A stretch of DNA of 64,000 nucleotides. Source: Chlorobiota bacterium. GTDB taxonomy: Bacteria; Bacteroidota; Bacteroidia; Bacteroidales; F082. Below are positions 1 through 8,450 of this stretch, one piece after another; the stretch's first letter is position 1; each line of letters begins with the position of its first letter. Location of the stretch: assembly GCA_030596395.1 (NCBI GenBank), contig JAUVKF010000001.1, forward strand, positions 62,001 through 126,000. The letters are read 5' to 3'. A program made the position numbers and the translations under genes. The notes beneath the pieces are model-generated. The model was not told where the DNA came from and searched no databases. It saw nothing but the letters and a program-made list of their open reading frames with translations.

Positions 1-1020
1 ACTGATCTGGAACAATTTGAATACCTTGATGGGTACGAAGAAGATGAAATCATAAATTACCAGTTTTCAGTGAATGCCATTCCAGGATATATTCATTACA
101 ATCATATTTTCCCAGGCAGGGATATGAATGTCAAACTTTCGGGTAATTATATATTGAAGGTGTATGTTGACGACCCCTCGGATGAAAACGTAATTTTTAC
201 CCGCAGGTTTTTTGTGATTGAACCCCTGGTAAATATCAAAGCAACCATTCCTTATTATCCGAAAAAACTTGAGTTCACCCGCTTTAAGCAGCAAATCGAT
301 CTGCAACTTTTTACCCCCGACCTGTTCAATGCCGAGCCGATGCAAAGGATAAATGTTAGCATTCAGCAAAATGGCAGGTGGGACAATGTTAAAACAGGGC
401 TCAAACCAACCTCCATAAGCCTGAATATGCTCGATTACAACTATCCAAACGGAATTGTTTTTGATGGAGGCAACGATTTCAGGCATTTTAACATGGAAAG
501 CTATTGGTACAAATCGATGTATATCAGGGAAATTATCAGTAATAAAGATGGCTATGATGTGATCCTGCACACTGAGGGTTCGCGCAAAGGCAGGGAATAT
601 GAAACGCTGGGCGACCTTAACGGAAGGCGTGTAGTTAAAGCCCGGAAGGAGCAGGTTACAGCTACTGAAGGCGAATATGCCTGGGTAATTTTCTCACTGA
701 AAACATCTGAATATAAAGATGCTAATGTCTATATTTTAGGTCAGTTAAACGACTGGCGTTTGGACGGTAAAAGCCGTATGAAATACGACAGCAGGAACAG
801 GATGTATGTTGGAGACATGTTTCTGAAACAGGGCTATTACGAATACAATTATTTGGTGGTACCTGATGGCAGAACAAAAGGTGATATTACTGAAATAGAA
901 GGCGACCATTGGGAAGCCGACAACGATTACACCATATATGTGTATTACCGCGAGAAAGTACCTGAGTACGACCGGTTGGTCGGGTATTTGAATTTTAATT
1001 CGAGGCAGGCGGAAAGATAA
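1..1020 (+). CDS. Type IX secretion system plug protein (DUF5103 family), 5' partial
   Basis: The reading frame is open from base 1 to the stop at 1018-1020, so the N-terminus lies outside the window; a GTG at position 70 is only an internal codon. The visible 340 residues match the DUF5103 family as I know it: a first beta domain ending in a TRRFFVIEP segment (about residues 75-83) and a C-terminal carbohydrate-binding-like beta domain with the ILGQLNDW motif, the LKQGYYEYNY segment and a closing DNDYTIYVYYR strand. In the flavobacterial T9SS, a protein of this family is reported to plug the periplasmic side of the SprA outer-membrane translocon. That fits the several T9SS cargo genes in the window. 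The role is inferred from family resemblance. Confidence 0.85.
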   Translation, partial: TDLEQFEYLDGYEEDEIINYQFSVNAIPGYIHYNHIFPGRDMNVKLSGNYILKVYVDDPSDENVIFTRRFFVIEPLVNIKATIPYYPKKLEFTRFKQQIDLQLFTPDLFNAEPMQRINVSIQQNGRWDNVKTGLKPTSISLNMLDYNYPNGIVFDGGNDFRHFNMESYWYKSMYIREIISNKDGYDVILHTEGSRKGREYETLGDLNGRRVVKARKEQVTATEGEYAWVIFSLKTSEYKDANVYILGQLNDWRLDGKSRMKYDSRNRMYVGDMFLKQGYYEYNYLVVPDGRTKGDITEIEGDHWEADNDYTIYVYYREKVPEYDRLVGYLNFNSRQAER

Positions 1021-1027
1021 GTACCGC

Positions 1028-2275
1028 CTACTCCCACCTTAAAGAATCAATAGGATCCAGTTTAGCAGCTTTGTTTGCCGGTATGATCCCTGAAAGCAGG
1101 GCGACCACAAAACAGATGCCCACGCCCAACGCTATCCAGGCCCAGGGCACAATAAATGAACTTCCGGTAATCATCGAAACAATATTACCGATCAACATAC
1201 CGGCTACAATGCCAAGTATACCACCAATTTGGGCAATCACAACGGCCTCGGCCAAAAATTGATTGCGGATGGTTTTTTGCCTGGCACCTATGGCTTTTCT
1301 TACACCTATTTCCCTTGTTCTCTCTGTCACCGAGACCAGCATGATATTCATTAAGCCTATTGCAGCGCCGAGCAAAGTAATCAGTCCGATAACAGTTGCG
1401 CCAATCTGTAATTTGCTGGTCAAACCGATGAGTATATTGGCCACATTGTCGCTTTTAATAATGGCAAATGAATCTTCGTCCCCCAACCTGTCTTTCCTTA
1501 CTTTGCGGAATAACCCAATTGCCTCACCAATGGCGGCATCCATCATCTTAGGATCAGAAACCATTACACTGATGCGGTAATTCATGTTGGGGCGTGAAAA
1601 ATATTGCCGTACGTTGCTTATCGGTACCATACACGATCTTCCGCCACTAAAACCAATACTTGAACCTTTTTCTTTCAAAACCCCGATTACCTTGTATTTT
1701 CCGGCTCCTATCGATATCACTTTTCCAATCGGTTCTTCTTTGCTTTTAAACAATGTATTGGCTATTTCATGTCCGATAATAACCACATGATTACCATAAT
1801 GAATCTCATTTTCATTAAAGGTCCTTCCTTTCGCTATCTCTTCACCGGCGGTATAGATATAGTTTTCATCGGTACCCATTACAGCAATATTGGGATTGGT
1901 TTTTTCGGAGCCGTATTTTAAGGTTGCTGTACCTGTACCATAGCTGAATATGGCTGCGGTTGCAGGAAAGTCATACTGTGTTTTGAAGTCGAGGGCTTGC
2001 TGAAAATCAATAACTTTAAAATCGCGGGCCTTACTCCTTTGTCCGCCAATGTGGATCCTGATATCCCTGTTCTGAATATTAAAGGTGTTCGAACCCATCA
2101 TAGCGAAATTTTCAGTCAATGTATTCTCCACTGCATCAATAGCAGTAAGGATACCTACCAATGCCATAATTCCGAAAGCAATAATAAGTACAGTTAGTAT
2201 AGTACGAAGCAAATGACTTTTAATGGATTGCAACGAAATCCTGATGTTTTCTTTTATAAGTCGAGTGTTTTTCAT
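1028..2275 (-). CDS. MacB/FtsX-type ABC transporter permease
   Basis: 415 residues. It has a transmembrane segment near residues 20-45 (LLRTILTVLIIAFGIMALVG), a large periplasmic MacB core domain of about 220 residues, and three C-terminal transmembrane helices with the FtsX signature around ERTREIGVRKAIGAR. Proteins of this type work with an ATPase (MacB/LolD-like) in export or lipoprotein release; the ATPase gene is not visible here. I place the start at 2275 (MKNTRLIKEN). An in-frame ATG at 2314 would add 13 residues encoded by a palindromic repeat. A GGAGGGG stretch lies just upstream of the 2275 ATG but belongs to that repeat, so it may not be a true ribosome binding site. Confidence 0.9.
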   Translation of the reverse strand: MKNTRLIKENIRISLQSIKSHLLRTILTVLIIAFGIMALVGILTAIDAVENTLTENFAMMGSNTFNIQNRDIRIHIGGQRSKARDFKVIDFQQALDFKTQYDFPATAAIFSYGTGTATLKYGSEKTNPNIAVMGTDENYIYTAGEEIAKGRTFNENEIHYGNHVVIIGHEIANTLFKSKEEPIGKVISIGAGKYKVIGVLKEKGSSIGFSGGRSCMVPISNVRQYFSRPNMNYRISVMVSDPKMMDAAIGEAIGLFRKVRKDRLGDEDSFAIIKSDNVANILIGLTSKLQIGATVIGLITLLGAAIGLMNIMLVSVTERTREIGVRKAIGARQKTIRNQFLAEAVVIAQIGGILGIVAGMLIGNIVSMITGSSFIVPWAWIALGVGICFVVALLSGIIPANKAAKLDPIDSLRWE

Positions 2276-2284
2276 GACCCCTCC

Positions 2285-2324
2285 GCCCGTCAGCTGACGG
2301 GCACCTCCCCTCATCGAGGGGAGG
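2285..2324. repeat. Two adjacent hairpins (REP-like)
   Basis: A perfect 18-base palindrome, GCCCGTCAGCTGACGGGC (2285-2302), is followed at once by a 9-bp stem CCTCCCCTC/GAGGGGAGG with a 3-base loop (2304-2324). The pair sits in the 5' flank of the MacB-type permease gene and looks like an intergenic REP-type element rather than a terminator, because no T-run follows on either side. Confidence 0.7.
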
Positions 2325-2378
2325 AGTTAGTTGTGCTATTTGTTAATTACTCATTATCTTAAGACTTGTGTCTTAGGT

Positions 2379-3035
2379 CTATTTGTCATTCTTCTTACCA
2401 AAAGCCAGGTCGCCGGCATCGCCCAGACCCGGCACGATGTATGCCTGTGCAGTTAACTCATCATCAATGGCTCCTGTCCAGATGCTTAAATTTTTTAATG
2501 AGAAATTTCGTTTCACAGCATTAATTCCTTCTTTCGTAGCAAGTGCACAAACTATATGAATATGTTTGGGTTTTCCCTTTTCTAACAATCCTTTCACCGA
2601 TGCAATTACTGACCCGCCTGTGGCGAGCATCGGATCACTTACTATCAGTATTCTGTCTTCAATACCCGGAGATGAAACATGATCCAGTTTAATGATAAAC
2701 TTCCCGTTTTTTCTGTATTTTCTGTATGCCGAAACAAACGCACTGTCGGCCCGGTCAAAAAAGTTTAATAATCCCTGGTGTAAGGGCAACCCGGCACGAA
2801 GTATGGTTGCAATCACAGGTATTTCAACAGGCAGGTTCATTTTTGAAGTGCCAAGCGGTGTTACCACCTCTTTTTCTTTGTACGTAAATGTCTTACTGAT
2901 TTCGTAAGCGAAAATCTCACCCAGTCTTTCCAGGTTTCTCCTGAACCTGAGGCTATCCTGTTGGATTTCCTGATCCCTTAATTCGGATAAAAATAAGTTA
3001 AAAAGAGAATTATGCTTGCCGAGTTCTCTAACCAT
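2379..3035 (-). CDS. upp: Uracil phosphoribosyltransferase
   Basis: 218 residues, the usual size for Upp. It converts uracil and PRPP to UMP in pyrimidine salvage. The PRPP-binding loop appears as VSDPMLATGGS and the uracil-binding C-terminal segment as PGLGDAGDLAFG. The start is set at 3035 (MVRELGKHNS) because a TATTTTTG promoter box on the minus strand lies at 3052-3059, inside the longer reading frame that could begin at 3071. The next gene downstream on the same strand is the MacB-type permease. Confidence 0.93.
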   Translation of the reverse strand: MVRELGKHNSLFNLFLSELRDQEIQQDSLRFRRNLERLGEIFAYEISKTFTYKEKEVVTPLGTSKMNLPVEIPVIATILRAGLPLHQGLLNFFDRADSAFVSAYRKYRKNGKFIIKLDHVSSPGIEDRILIVSDPMLATGGSVIASVKGLLEKGKPKHIHIVCALATKEGINAVKRNFSLKNLSIWTGAIDDELTAQAYIVPGLGDAGDLAFGKKNDK

Positions 3036-3051
3036 GGTTGCGACTTTCACA

Positions 3052-3059
3052 CAAAAATA
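3052..3059 (-). promoter_or_regulatory. Bacteroidota -7 promoter box for upp
   Basis: Minus-strand TATTTTTG matches the Bacteroidota -7 consensus TAnnTTTG and lies 17 bases upstream of the 3035 start. No clear -33 box was identified. Confidence 0.6.
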
Positions 3060-3085
3060 GGTAAAAGCCATCCATCAGGTCAATT

Positions 3086-4024
3086 TTAAAGCATTTTTAT
3101 TTTTCTATTCAGAACAAATATTTGTTTCATTGGAAATGGAAGGCGGTTTATTTCCAATCCCGTGTACTCAATTTCTTTCGCGCCAAATCCCTTGTAAAAG
3201 CGGGCGAGGTTGGGATCGTTTGATCCCTCAAAGTCAAGCACCAGCTGACTGGGTGAAAACTCCTGAATAACACTATCGATTAAAAACGCCATGGCCCCGT
3301 TTTCCCTCGCAGTTTTGTCGGAACCTGAAAACAGAAAAATCAAACGCATGTTGCTTTTTACAAAAAATGCTCCTGCGCATAAGTTGTTTTGCTCAGTAAA
3401 AACGCCATAAACCAGCCCTTTGCCTTTGTAGATGGCAGAGTACATTAAACGCTTCAGGATTTGATAATGACTGTCGTTCCATTTTCCAAGTTGTTTTCCC
3501 CGATTGCTGCGGAAAAGTTCAATAACTGCCTCGGGTTTGATATTTTTCATCAAAGTGAGCTTGTGCTTCAGGCTTTTCTTTAGGTTGCGTTTTGTATTTG
3601 TTGAATATTTCTGCGCTATTTTCGGGTATTCTTTAATCAAATCCTGGATATGGTTTTTATTGGCTGTAAGCCTAAACCCATCGTCGTTAAGTTTGTTAAA
3701 ACTATTGAGTTTAATATCAACATATTTTATGTGGTCTGGAATATGATGGATAAACTTCAGGATAACATCCGGATTAAGTTTCTTTATTGAATAAACCCCA
3801 AGTTGCTGGGTAAAATAAGGCTGGAACATATAGGTTATCCCGAACTTCCTGGCAACTGTCAACGGCATAATGCGCTGGTAATCATCTTCAACCAAGGCCT
3901 CCCAGCCTTCATGTACTATATCAAGGTACCACGACAAAGCATAAACATTTCCGTTAACAGAACCGTTGATACACTTGTCCCATTTTACAACATCAATCTC
4001 ATTATTTTTAAGGTATTTGATCAA
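3086..4024 (-). CDS. FemAB/GNAT-like acyltransferase-fold protein
   Basis: 312 residues, cytoplasmic, no signal peptide. The organisation (aromatic-rich N-terminal half, basic KYSTNTKRNLKKSLKH stretch near residue 140, then GVFTEQNNLCAGAFFVKS and LDFEGSNDPNLARFYKGFGA) is that of double-GNAT, FemAB-like proteins. Such proteins transfer amino acids or acyl groups onto peptidoglycan precursors or glycans. The polysaccharide deacetylase at 5146-6459 on the same strand would be its neighbour without the cassette between them, so a shared cell-surface glycan role is plausible. The substrate cannot be read from the sequence. Confidence 0.65.
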   Translation of the reverse strand: MIKYLKNNEIDVVKWDKCINGSVNGNVYALSWYLDIVHEGWEALVEDDYQRIMPLTVARKFGITYMFQPYFTQQLGVYSIKKLNPDVILKFIHHIPDHIKYVDIKLNSFNKLNDDGFRLTANKNHIQDLIKEYPKIAQKYSTNTKRNLKKSLKHKLTLMKNIKPEAVIELFRSNRGKQLGKWNDSHYQILKRLMYSAIYKGKGLVYGVFTEQNNLCAGAFFVKSNMRLIFLFSGSDKTARENGAMAFLIDSVIQEFSPSQLVLDFEGSNDPNLARFYKGFGAKEIEYTGLEINRLPFPMKQIFVLNRKIKML

Positions 4025-4028
4025 TTTG

Positions 4029-4083
4029 TATACTGGTTACTGGATACTTGATTCTTGATATTGGATACTGGATTCTTGATACT
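4029..4083. repeat. Short degenerate tandem repeat
   Basis: A run of near-repeats of TACTGGATACTTGAT / TATTGGATACTGGATTCTTGAT. It lies just upstream of the FemAB-like gene and next to the cassette boundary. No promoter motif is evident in it. Confidence 0.5.
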
Positions 4084-4114
4084 CTCTTGCTTTATTATTA
4101 TTGTTTTTTAGTTC

Positions 4115-4248
4115 TAACGGTTTCGTAAATAGTTTGTGGCGGTTTTTGAAACACAATTTTTTCAACTTACACTAAAGTTTACTATCAGTTAATTGCTTGA
4201 TATATAGCTCTTCATCCGCCAAAAACTATATACAATGTTGGGCGTTCA
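4115..4248 (-). repeat. attC-like imperfect palindrome, copy A
   Basis: The left arm GTAAATAGTTTGTGGCGG (4125-4142) pairs with 4216-4233 at 16 of 18 positions, and outer AACG/CGTT ends (4116-4119 and 4243-4246) also pair, enclosing a 73-base loop. An unequal bulge (GTTTC-like side against the CCCAACATT side) sits between the outer and inner stems. The loop contains TTTTCAACTTACA (4159-4171), identical to 55919-55931 in copy B. The right end, GTTGGGCGT (4237-4245), is repeated in inverted orientation at 5024-5032. Confidence 0.8.
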
Positions 4249-4252
4249 ATTT

Positions 4253-4420
4253 TTATTCGGCAATTTCCTTATTAACTTTTCTTTTCTTGTTAGTTCTCGT
4301 TCTTGGAGTTTTGGCTTTCATTTTTTTTATGTGTTCACTAATTTCTTTTCGTTCCTGCTCAGTTAAGGGAGGGCTCTGAATTAAGAAATCAACTCCTTCC
4401 GGTTCTTTAATATGTGCCAT
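4253..4420 (-). CDS. Small basic protein in cassette A
   Basis: 55 residues beginning MAHIKEPEGVDFLI, with a helical middle (TEQERKEISEHIKKMK) and a very basic tail (TPRTRTNKKRKVNKE). The start at 4420 lies 4 bases after the stop of the upstream gene (4425); an alternative ATG at 4447 would overlap that gene. Family unknown to me. The pairing of a GNAT-like protein with a small charged partner recalls toxin-antitoxin pairs, but nothing in the sequence shows toxicity and the gene order is opposite to the common antitoxin-first order. Confidence 0.6.
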   Translation of the reverse strand: MAHIKEPEGVDFLIQSPPLTEQERKEISEHIKKMKAKTPRTRTNKKRKVNKEIAE

Positions 4421-4424
4421 TTTA

Positions 4425-4952
4425 TTATGTCTTAAAATATTTTTCAACTAATCTTTTTGCTGCTTTTGAATCAATTATCATTCTTTGATTCTTAAAATGA
4501 AATGCTCCTAAAGTCTTTTCATAGTGTTCTACAAGTTTTGTTTTTGCCGTAAAAGCTATAAATCCATCAAACCCTTTTTGAAACGAAACTTTACATGCAT
4601 AAGCAACCAGGTTGCCTGCTACTCCTTCATAAAGTTTATTCTTTCCTATATTAAATGGAGCACTTTCCAATAAATCTATGAAAACGTAGTCATTTTCAAT
4701 TGTGATACTTAGTAATCCTTGAATGATAGTTGGATTATTTACAATCGTTAATTTGTATTGTTCTTTTTTTTCATTTAATAATTCCGATCTCCAATCAAAA
4801 TTCCATCCTTTTCTCTTGGTAATATTCTTTAAGTCGCTTTTTGTTAAAATGGATATTTCAGTAGGAAAACTGTCACCGGATATTGTATTTAGAATGGAGT
4901 TTGTTAACCTATCAATTATAAAATCCTGTTCAATTATTTTATTACTGTCCAT
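4425..4952 (-). CDS. GNAT-like N-acetyltransferase in cassette A
   Basis: 175 residues. The second half has the pattern of a GNAT fold: a strand pair (IQGLLSITIENDYVFIDLLE), a GVAGNLVAYACKVSFQKGF helix segment where the acyl-CoA pyrophosphate loop would be, then HYEKTLGAFHFKNQRMII, the usual late helix and strand. It is AT-rich relative to neighbouring genes and lies inside the attC-like cassette. The acceptor substrate is unknown. Only a weak promoter match lies upstream (TATTTTTTG near 4966, one base longer than consensus). Confidence 0.6.
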   Translation of the reverse strand: MDSNKIIEQDFIIDRLTNSILNTISGDSFPTEISILTKSDLKNITKRKGWNFDWRSELLNEKKEQYKLTIVNNPTIIQGLLSITIENDYVFIDLLESAPFNIGKNKLYEGVAGNLVAYACKVSFQKGFDGFIAFTAKTKLVEHYEKTLGAFHFKNQRMIIDSKAAKRLVEKYFKT

Positions 4953-5145
4953 AAGTTCTAAAGGTACAAAAAATACGTAAGTTTCAGCTCATTTATTCTG
5001 TTAATTTTATGTTTCTTAAACTGACGCCCAACTTCCAGATAATCATACCCACCAATCAATATCACCTCTATCTAACCCTGTCATTTTTCCTATGGACTTT
5101 AAACTCTGCTTCAAGCCCTCTGCTCCATGCCCTTTGCCCTCTACC

Positions 5146-6459
5146 CTAATCAACTGCCATTTTAAGCAACTCTTCATAAACCCTAAGCCACCCGACCCAT
5201 CGATGCTGGTTGCTGAAGGTATCGTTGTGCCAGAGCGAAATAAATGTTCCATTAACTGCTTTTACCTCATTGATTAAAACCCTGATTTGTTCGATGGCAT
5301 CGGCGGGCGTTAGGTCCATATAATCTTTTAAGGTTCCATCCATCACTGCAAAGGGGTGAATTCGCAATTTAGTCTCTGCTTCCATATCCAGGTCATAAAA
5401 ATTGTAGGAACTACAGATTCCCGCCCTGAACCCTGGGAGTGCCGCATAACCCATCGAATAATCATCTGTTATGTCATGCTCAACCAGACTGCGGTAAGTT
5501 TGTGGCAACATTAATCTCAGGAAATGCTGCCTGCTACAGCTTACCTCCTTGTTAATTACTCTGCTTAAATTATCAATCTCAAAACTAAGCCGTTCCGTAT
5601 ACTCCGTTGTGTTGTATGAAGGGTGAATACCAATTTGAGCATAATCCCCGATTCTTTTAATCATCTGCCGGAAAGTCTTATTCCTGACATTCAGATTTTT
5701 ATCATATTGTCCGTAACGCCCGAATAAAATAAAGTAAATTGGTCGTAGCTTATTTTGCTTCTGGTATTCTATCTGAAGATCAAATGTGTTGTATGGGTCT
5801 TTCTCCATTCGGGTAAGCACAAGGGTTCGTTGCGCTACTTTTTCCCAATTAAAATCCTTTATGTCAAGAACATATCCGCCAAGCGAACGGATAAAGCCTT
5901 TTTGTGAATAGGCAAAAGCAGAATCAATATCATAAGTAGGTACGAACCTGAATTTCAGTTGCCGGAATTTGAGTGATGGGTATTTTTCCTTTAAAATGGC
6001 CTTTATTTTAAGCGCCCAAATATTTACGACCGGTTTTCTCAGTATGTCCAACTCGGCGCTGATACTCAAGTGAGCTGTAAATCGCCCATGCTGGTCCCGC
6101 ACATATGGTTGATACTCTTCGTACCTTGCTGTTAGGTAAAAGATCGCGGCAAATACATCGAAAGGCAAAACCGATTCGTCATCATATACCGGGAAAAATG
6201 CTTTTATTCCCTCAAAATCAATTGGATCGAGAAATGGGTTTTCAACACCCCGCTGAAATAGCAATTCGGTTGAACGGAAGAACAAATCATCCGAAAATGG
6301 TTTATCATTATAAATGAATTTTGGCAAATCGCTCGACTGAAATTCATCCAGGTTGGTTGTAAGTTTATACGGATACTTCAACAGGTCGCTGAATACCAGT
6401 TTAAAGGTATAACGCAACCTGTTTGTTTTTTTTGACACGAAAATTAACAGCGAATCCAT
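5146..6459 (-). CDS. Polysaccharide deacetylase family protein
   Basis: 437 residues. The N-terminal third resembles the domain that precedes NodB-type deacetylase domains in Bacteroidota (DUF7033 type). The catalytic half contains the metal-binding TYDIDSAF motif near residue 175, GIHPSYNT (motif 2 His/Ser type) near 275, RQHFLRL and a late SLWHNDTFS motif. The family removes acyl groups from sugars of cell-surface polymers. The start is set at the second Met (6459) rather than 6468, because a TACTTTTG promoter box (6466-6473, minus strand) overlaps the earlier Met; this leaves almost no leader. Confidence 0.8.
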   Translation of the reverse strand: MDSLLIFVSKKTNRLRYTFKLVFSDLLKYPYKLTTNLDEFQSSDLPKFIYNDKPFSDDLFFRSTELLFQRGVENPFLDPIDFEGIKAFFPVYDDESVLPFDVFAAIFYLTARYEEYQPYVRDQHGRFTAHLSISAELDILRKPVVNIWALKIKAILKEKYPSLKFRQLKFRFVPTYDIDSAFAYSQKGFIRSLGGYVLDIKDFNWEKVAQRTLVLTRMEKDPYNTFDLQIEYQKQNKLRPIYFILFGRYGQYDKNLNVRNKTFRQMIKRIGDYAQIGIHPSYNTTEYTERLSFEIDNLSRVINKEVSCSRQHFLRLMLPQTYRSLVEHDITDDYSMGYAALPGFRAGICSSYNFYDLDMEAETKLRIHPFAVMDGTLKDYMDLTPADAIEQIRVLINEVKAVNGTFISLWHNDTFSNQHRWVGWLRVYEELLKMAVD

Positions 6460-6465
6460 TGATTT

Positions 6466-6473
6466 CAAAAGTA
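6466..6473 (-). promoter_or_regulatory. -7 box for the polysaccharide deacetylase
   Basis: Minus-strand TACTTTTG matches TAnnTTTG. It overlaps the 6468 ATG, so transcription would begin near the 6459 ATG. The divergent dnaX promoter lies about 110 bases away. Confidence 0.45.
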
Positions 6474-6584
6474 CATTTTTTATTGATCTGAACAGTATCT
6501 CATAACGACATTGAAAGCTGAAAAATTGTGAAGAAGTTTGCTATTTTGGATCATTCTAAATCTATGTCCCTGCCGTATTTTTAC

Positions 6585-6592
6585 TACTTTTG
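6585..6592 (+). promoter_or_regulatory. -7 box for dnaX
   Basis: TACTTTTG, a full TAnnTTTG match, lies 25 bases before the dnaX start codon. No convincing -33 box at the usual spacing. Confidence 0.5.
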
Positions 6593-6617
6593 TCAACCAT
6601 TTTTTTGACTACCGCAC

Positions 6618-8363
6618 ATGGAGGATTTTATTGTATCAGCACGAAAATACAGGCCCGCCACTTTTCAACAAGTTGTTGGCCAGCAATCTATTACCTCCAC
6701 CCTTCAAAATGCAATCAAGAACAACCAGGTTGCCCAGGCCTTTTTATTTACCGGTCCGCGTGGTGTTGGGAAAACAACCTGTGCACGCATCCTTGCAAAA
6801 ACGATAAACTGTTCAAACCTTAACAAAGACCTTGAACCCTGTAATGAGTGTGAGTCGTGTACTTCTTTCAACAACAGTGCTTCTTTCAATATCCACGAAC
6901 TGGATGCAGCATCAAACAATTCGGTTGAAGATATCCGCACATTGGTTGACCAGGTGCGAATTCCGCCGCAGGTTGGATCGTACAAAGTATATATCATCGA
7001 TGAGGTTCATATGTTGTCGCAGGCTGCATTCAACGCCTTTTTAAAAACGTTGGAAGAGCCTCCGGCCTATGCAAAATTTATCCTGGCAACTACTGAAAAG
7101 CACAAAATTCTGCCAACCATTTTATCACGTTGCCAGATATTTGATTTCAGACGGATCAGCGTTGAAGATATTTCGCAGTATTTGGCATATGTGGCTAAAA
7201 ATGAAAATGTTAACGCCGAAGAAGAGGCATTGCATATCATCGCGCAAAAATCGGATGGAGCCTTACGTGATGCCTTGTCAACTTTCGACCAGATAGTTAG
7301 TTACAGCGGAGATAAACTTTCCTATAAAAATGTTATCGAGAACCTGAATATCCTTGATTACGAATATTATTTTAGGGTAACCCATTCTATAATAATAGGG
7401 GATATCTCTCAACTGCTACTGATTTTCAACGAGATTATTGAAAATGGTTTTGACGGGCAGCATTTCATTACCGGACTGAATGAACATTTCCGGAACTTAC
7501 TGGTCATTAAGGATCCGGTTACCATTGAATTAATGCTTGCCAGCCCTTCGTTAAAAGAAAAATACAGAACTCAGGCGGATTCGTGCCCTGTGGAGATGTT
7601 GCTCAAAGCCCTCACTACCTGCAATAAATATGATCTCAGTTACAAAACCAGCAACAATAAGCGCTTACATGTTGAAATTGCATTAATGCAATTAGGGCAG
7701 TTGAATGCAGAACCAAAAACACAGTTAACGCAAACATCCCGGCAAACAAAACCTGAGCCTGTTGCCAAAGAGCAACCGATTTCCTATAAAGCTGAAAAAA
7801 AGACAGAAGAGAAAAAACCTGAGGAGCAGGAATTAAAAACCGAACCCAAAAAGCAAGCGGCTCCGGTAAGAAAATCAGTTAGTAAGCCTCCGGCTGAAGA
7901 CAATGGACGTAAGATCAGGAACATTTCGATTAAAGACAGTCTGGATGCTTTAAAACGGAAAAAGGAACCTGAAGACCAAGCTGATGAACCAGTGATTAAA
8001 ACTAAATTCAACCAGGAGAAACTGATCGAAATATGGAAAAGTTTTGTTGAATCTTACAAAACAAAATCGCCAAGTTTTTCAAATGCTATCGCTAAATATG
8101 AGCCTGTTCTAAAAGAGGATTTTATAATTGAATACAAAGTTGATAATATACTCATCGCAAAAGATGTTCTGAATGTAACTTCCTTACTTGAATTCCTGAA
8201 AAGGGAATTGAACAACAACCAGATCACGCTTAAACCTGTATTGCCCGATAAAAAAGAAGCAAAAGTAGCCTACACCGACCGGGAAAAGTTCGAGGAAATG
8301 GCGAAGAAGTATCCGGGAATTATCAAATTGAAAGAGCAGCTTAATCTGGAGTTGGAGTTTTAG
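6618..8363 (+). CDS. dnaX: DNA polymerase III subunit gamma/tau
   Basis: 581 residues. This is the ATPase of the clamp loader. Walker A GPRGVGKTT is at residues 46-54, the four zinc ligands are Cys65, Cys75, Cys78 and Cys81, Walker B/DEVH lies near residue 130, and sensor ATTEKHKILPTILSRCQ near 155-171. After the AAA+ and collar domains comes a Lys/Glu/Pro-rich linker (about residues 365-450) and a C-terminal tau-like domain. No obvious slippery frameshift site was noticed, so only the full-length form can be supported. Confidence 0.96.
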   Translation: MEDFIVSARKYRPATFQQVVGQQSITSTLQNAIKNNQVAQAFLFTGPRGVGKTTCARILAKTINCSNLNKDLEPCNECESCTSFNNSASFNIHELDAASNNSVEDIRTLVDQVRIPPQVGSYKVYIIDEVHMLSQAAFNAFLKTLEEPPAYAKFILATTEKHKILPTILSRCQIFDFRRISVEDISQYLAYVAKNENVNAEEEALHIIAQKSDGALRDALSTFDQIVSYSGDKLSYKNVIENLNILDYEYYFRVTHSIIIGDISQLLLIFNEIIENGFDGQHFITGLNEHFRNLLVIKDPVTIELMLASPSLKEKYRTQADSCPVEMLLKALTTCNKYDLSYKTSNNKRLHVEIALMQLGQLNAEPKTQLTQTSRQTKPEPVAKEQPISYKAEKKTEEKKPEEQELKTEPKKQAAPVRKSVSKPPAEDNGRKIRNISIKDSLDALKRKKEPEDQADEPVIKTKFNQEKLIEIWKSFVESYKTKSPSFSNAIAKYEPVLKEDFIIEYKVDNILIAKDVLNVTSLLEFLKRELNNNQITLKPVLPDKKEAKVAYTDREKFEEMAKKYPGIIKLKEQLNLELEF

Positions 8364-8450
8364 TTGGCAGTCTCAGGCTTTTCACCTCTCATTTTTCTTA
8401 ATACAATTACTAATTACTTAGTTTAATTGCTTATATAGTTCTTGTTTCAT

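Larger units (their letters stand above)
4118..5031 (-). mobile_element. Integron-cassette-like insertion A (two genes)
   Basis: A 914-bp segment read on the minus strand. It begins with TTGGGCGTCAG (after a G at 5032), carries two genes, and ends in the attC-like site at 4115-4248. Its first bases are complementary to the ACGCCCAAC at the start of its own terminal palindrome, as expected if a circular cassette were opened inside an attC-type site between G and TT. Removing it joins AAG to TTAGAAC. It lies between the deacetylase and FemAB-like genes, and its base composition is visibly more AT-rich than those neighbours. No integrase gene is present in the window. Confidence 0.6.

Noticed and set aside
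1071-1790. Plus-strand open frames opposite the MacB-type permease
   Set aside because: Antisense shadows of a well-supported membrane protein gene with no motifs of their own.
4253-4952. Toxin-antitoxin system
   Set aside because: GNAT-like fold plus small partner is suggestive, but no antitoxin domain is recognisable and the gene order is atypical.
4118-5031. Calling the cassette region an integron
   Set aside because: No integrase, attI or cassette array is present; only single cassettes 52 kb apart are seen, so only 'cassette-like' is justified.
5043-5252. Small minus-strand frame between cassette A and the deacetylase
   Set aside because: Mostly overlaps the deacetylase 3' end in another frame and a low-complexity GGGCA-type stretch.
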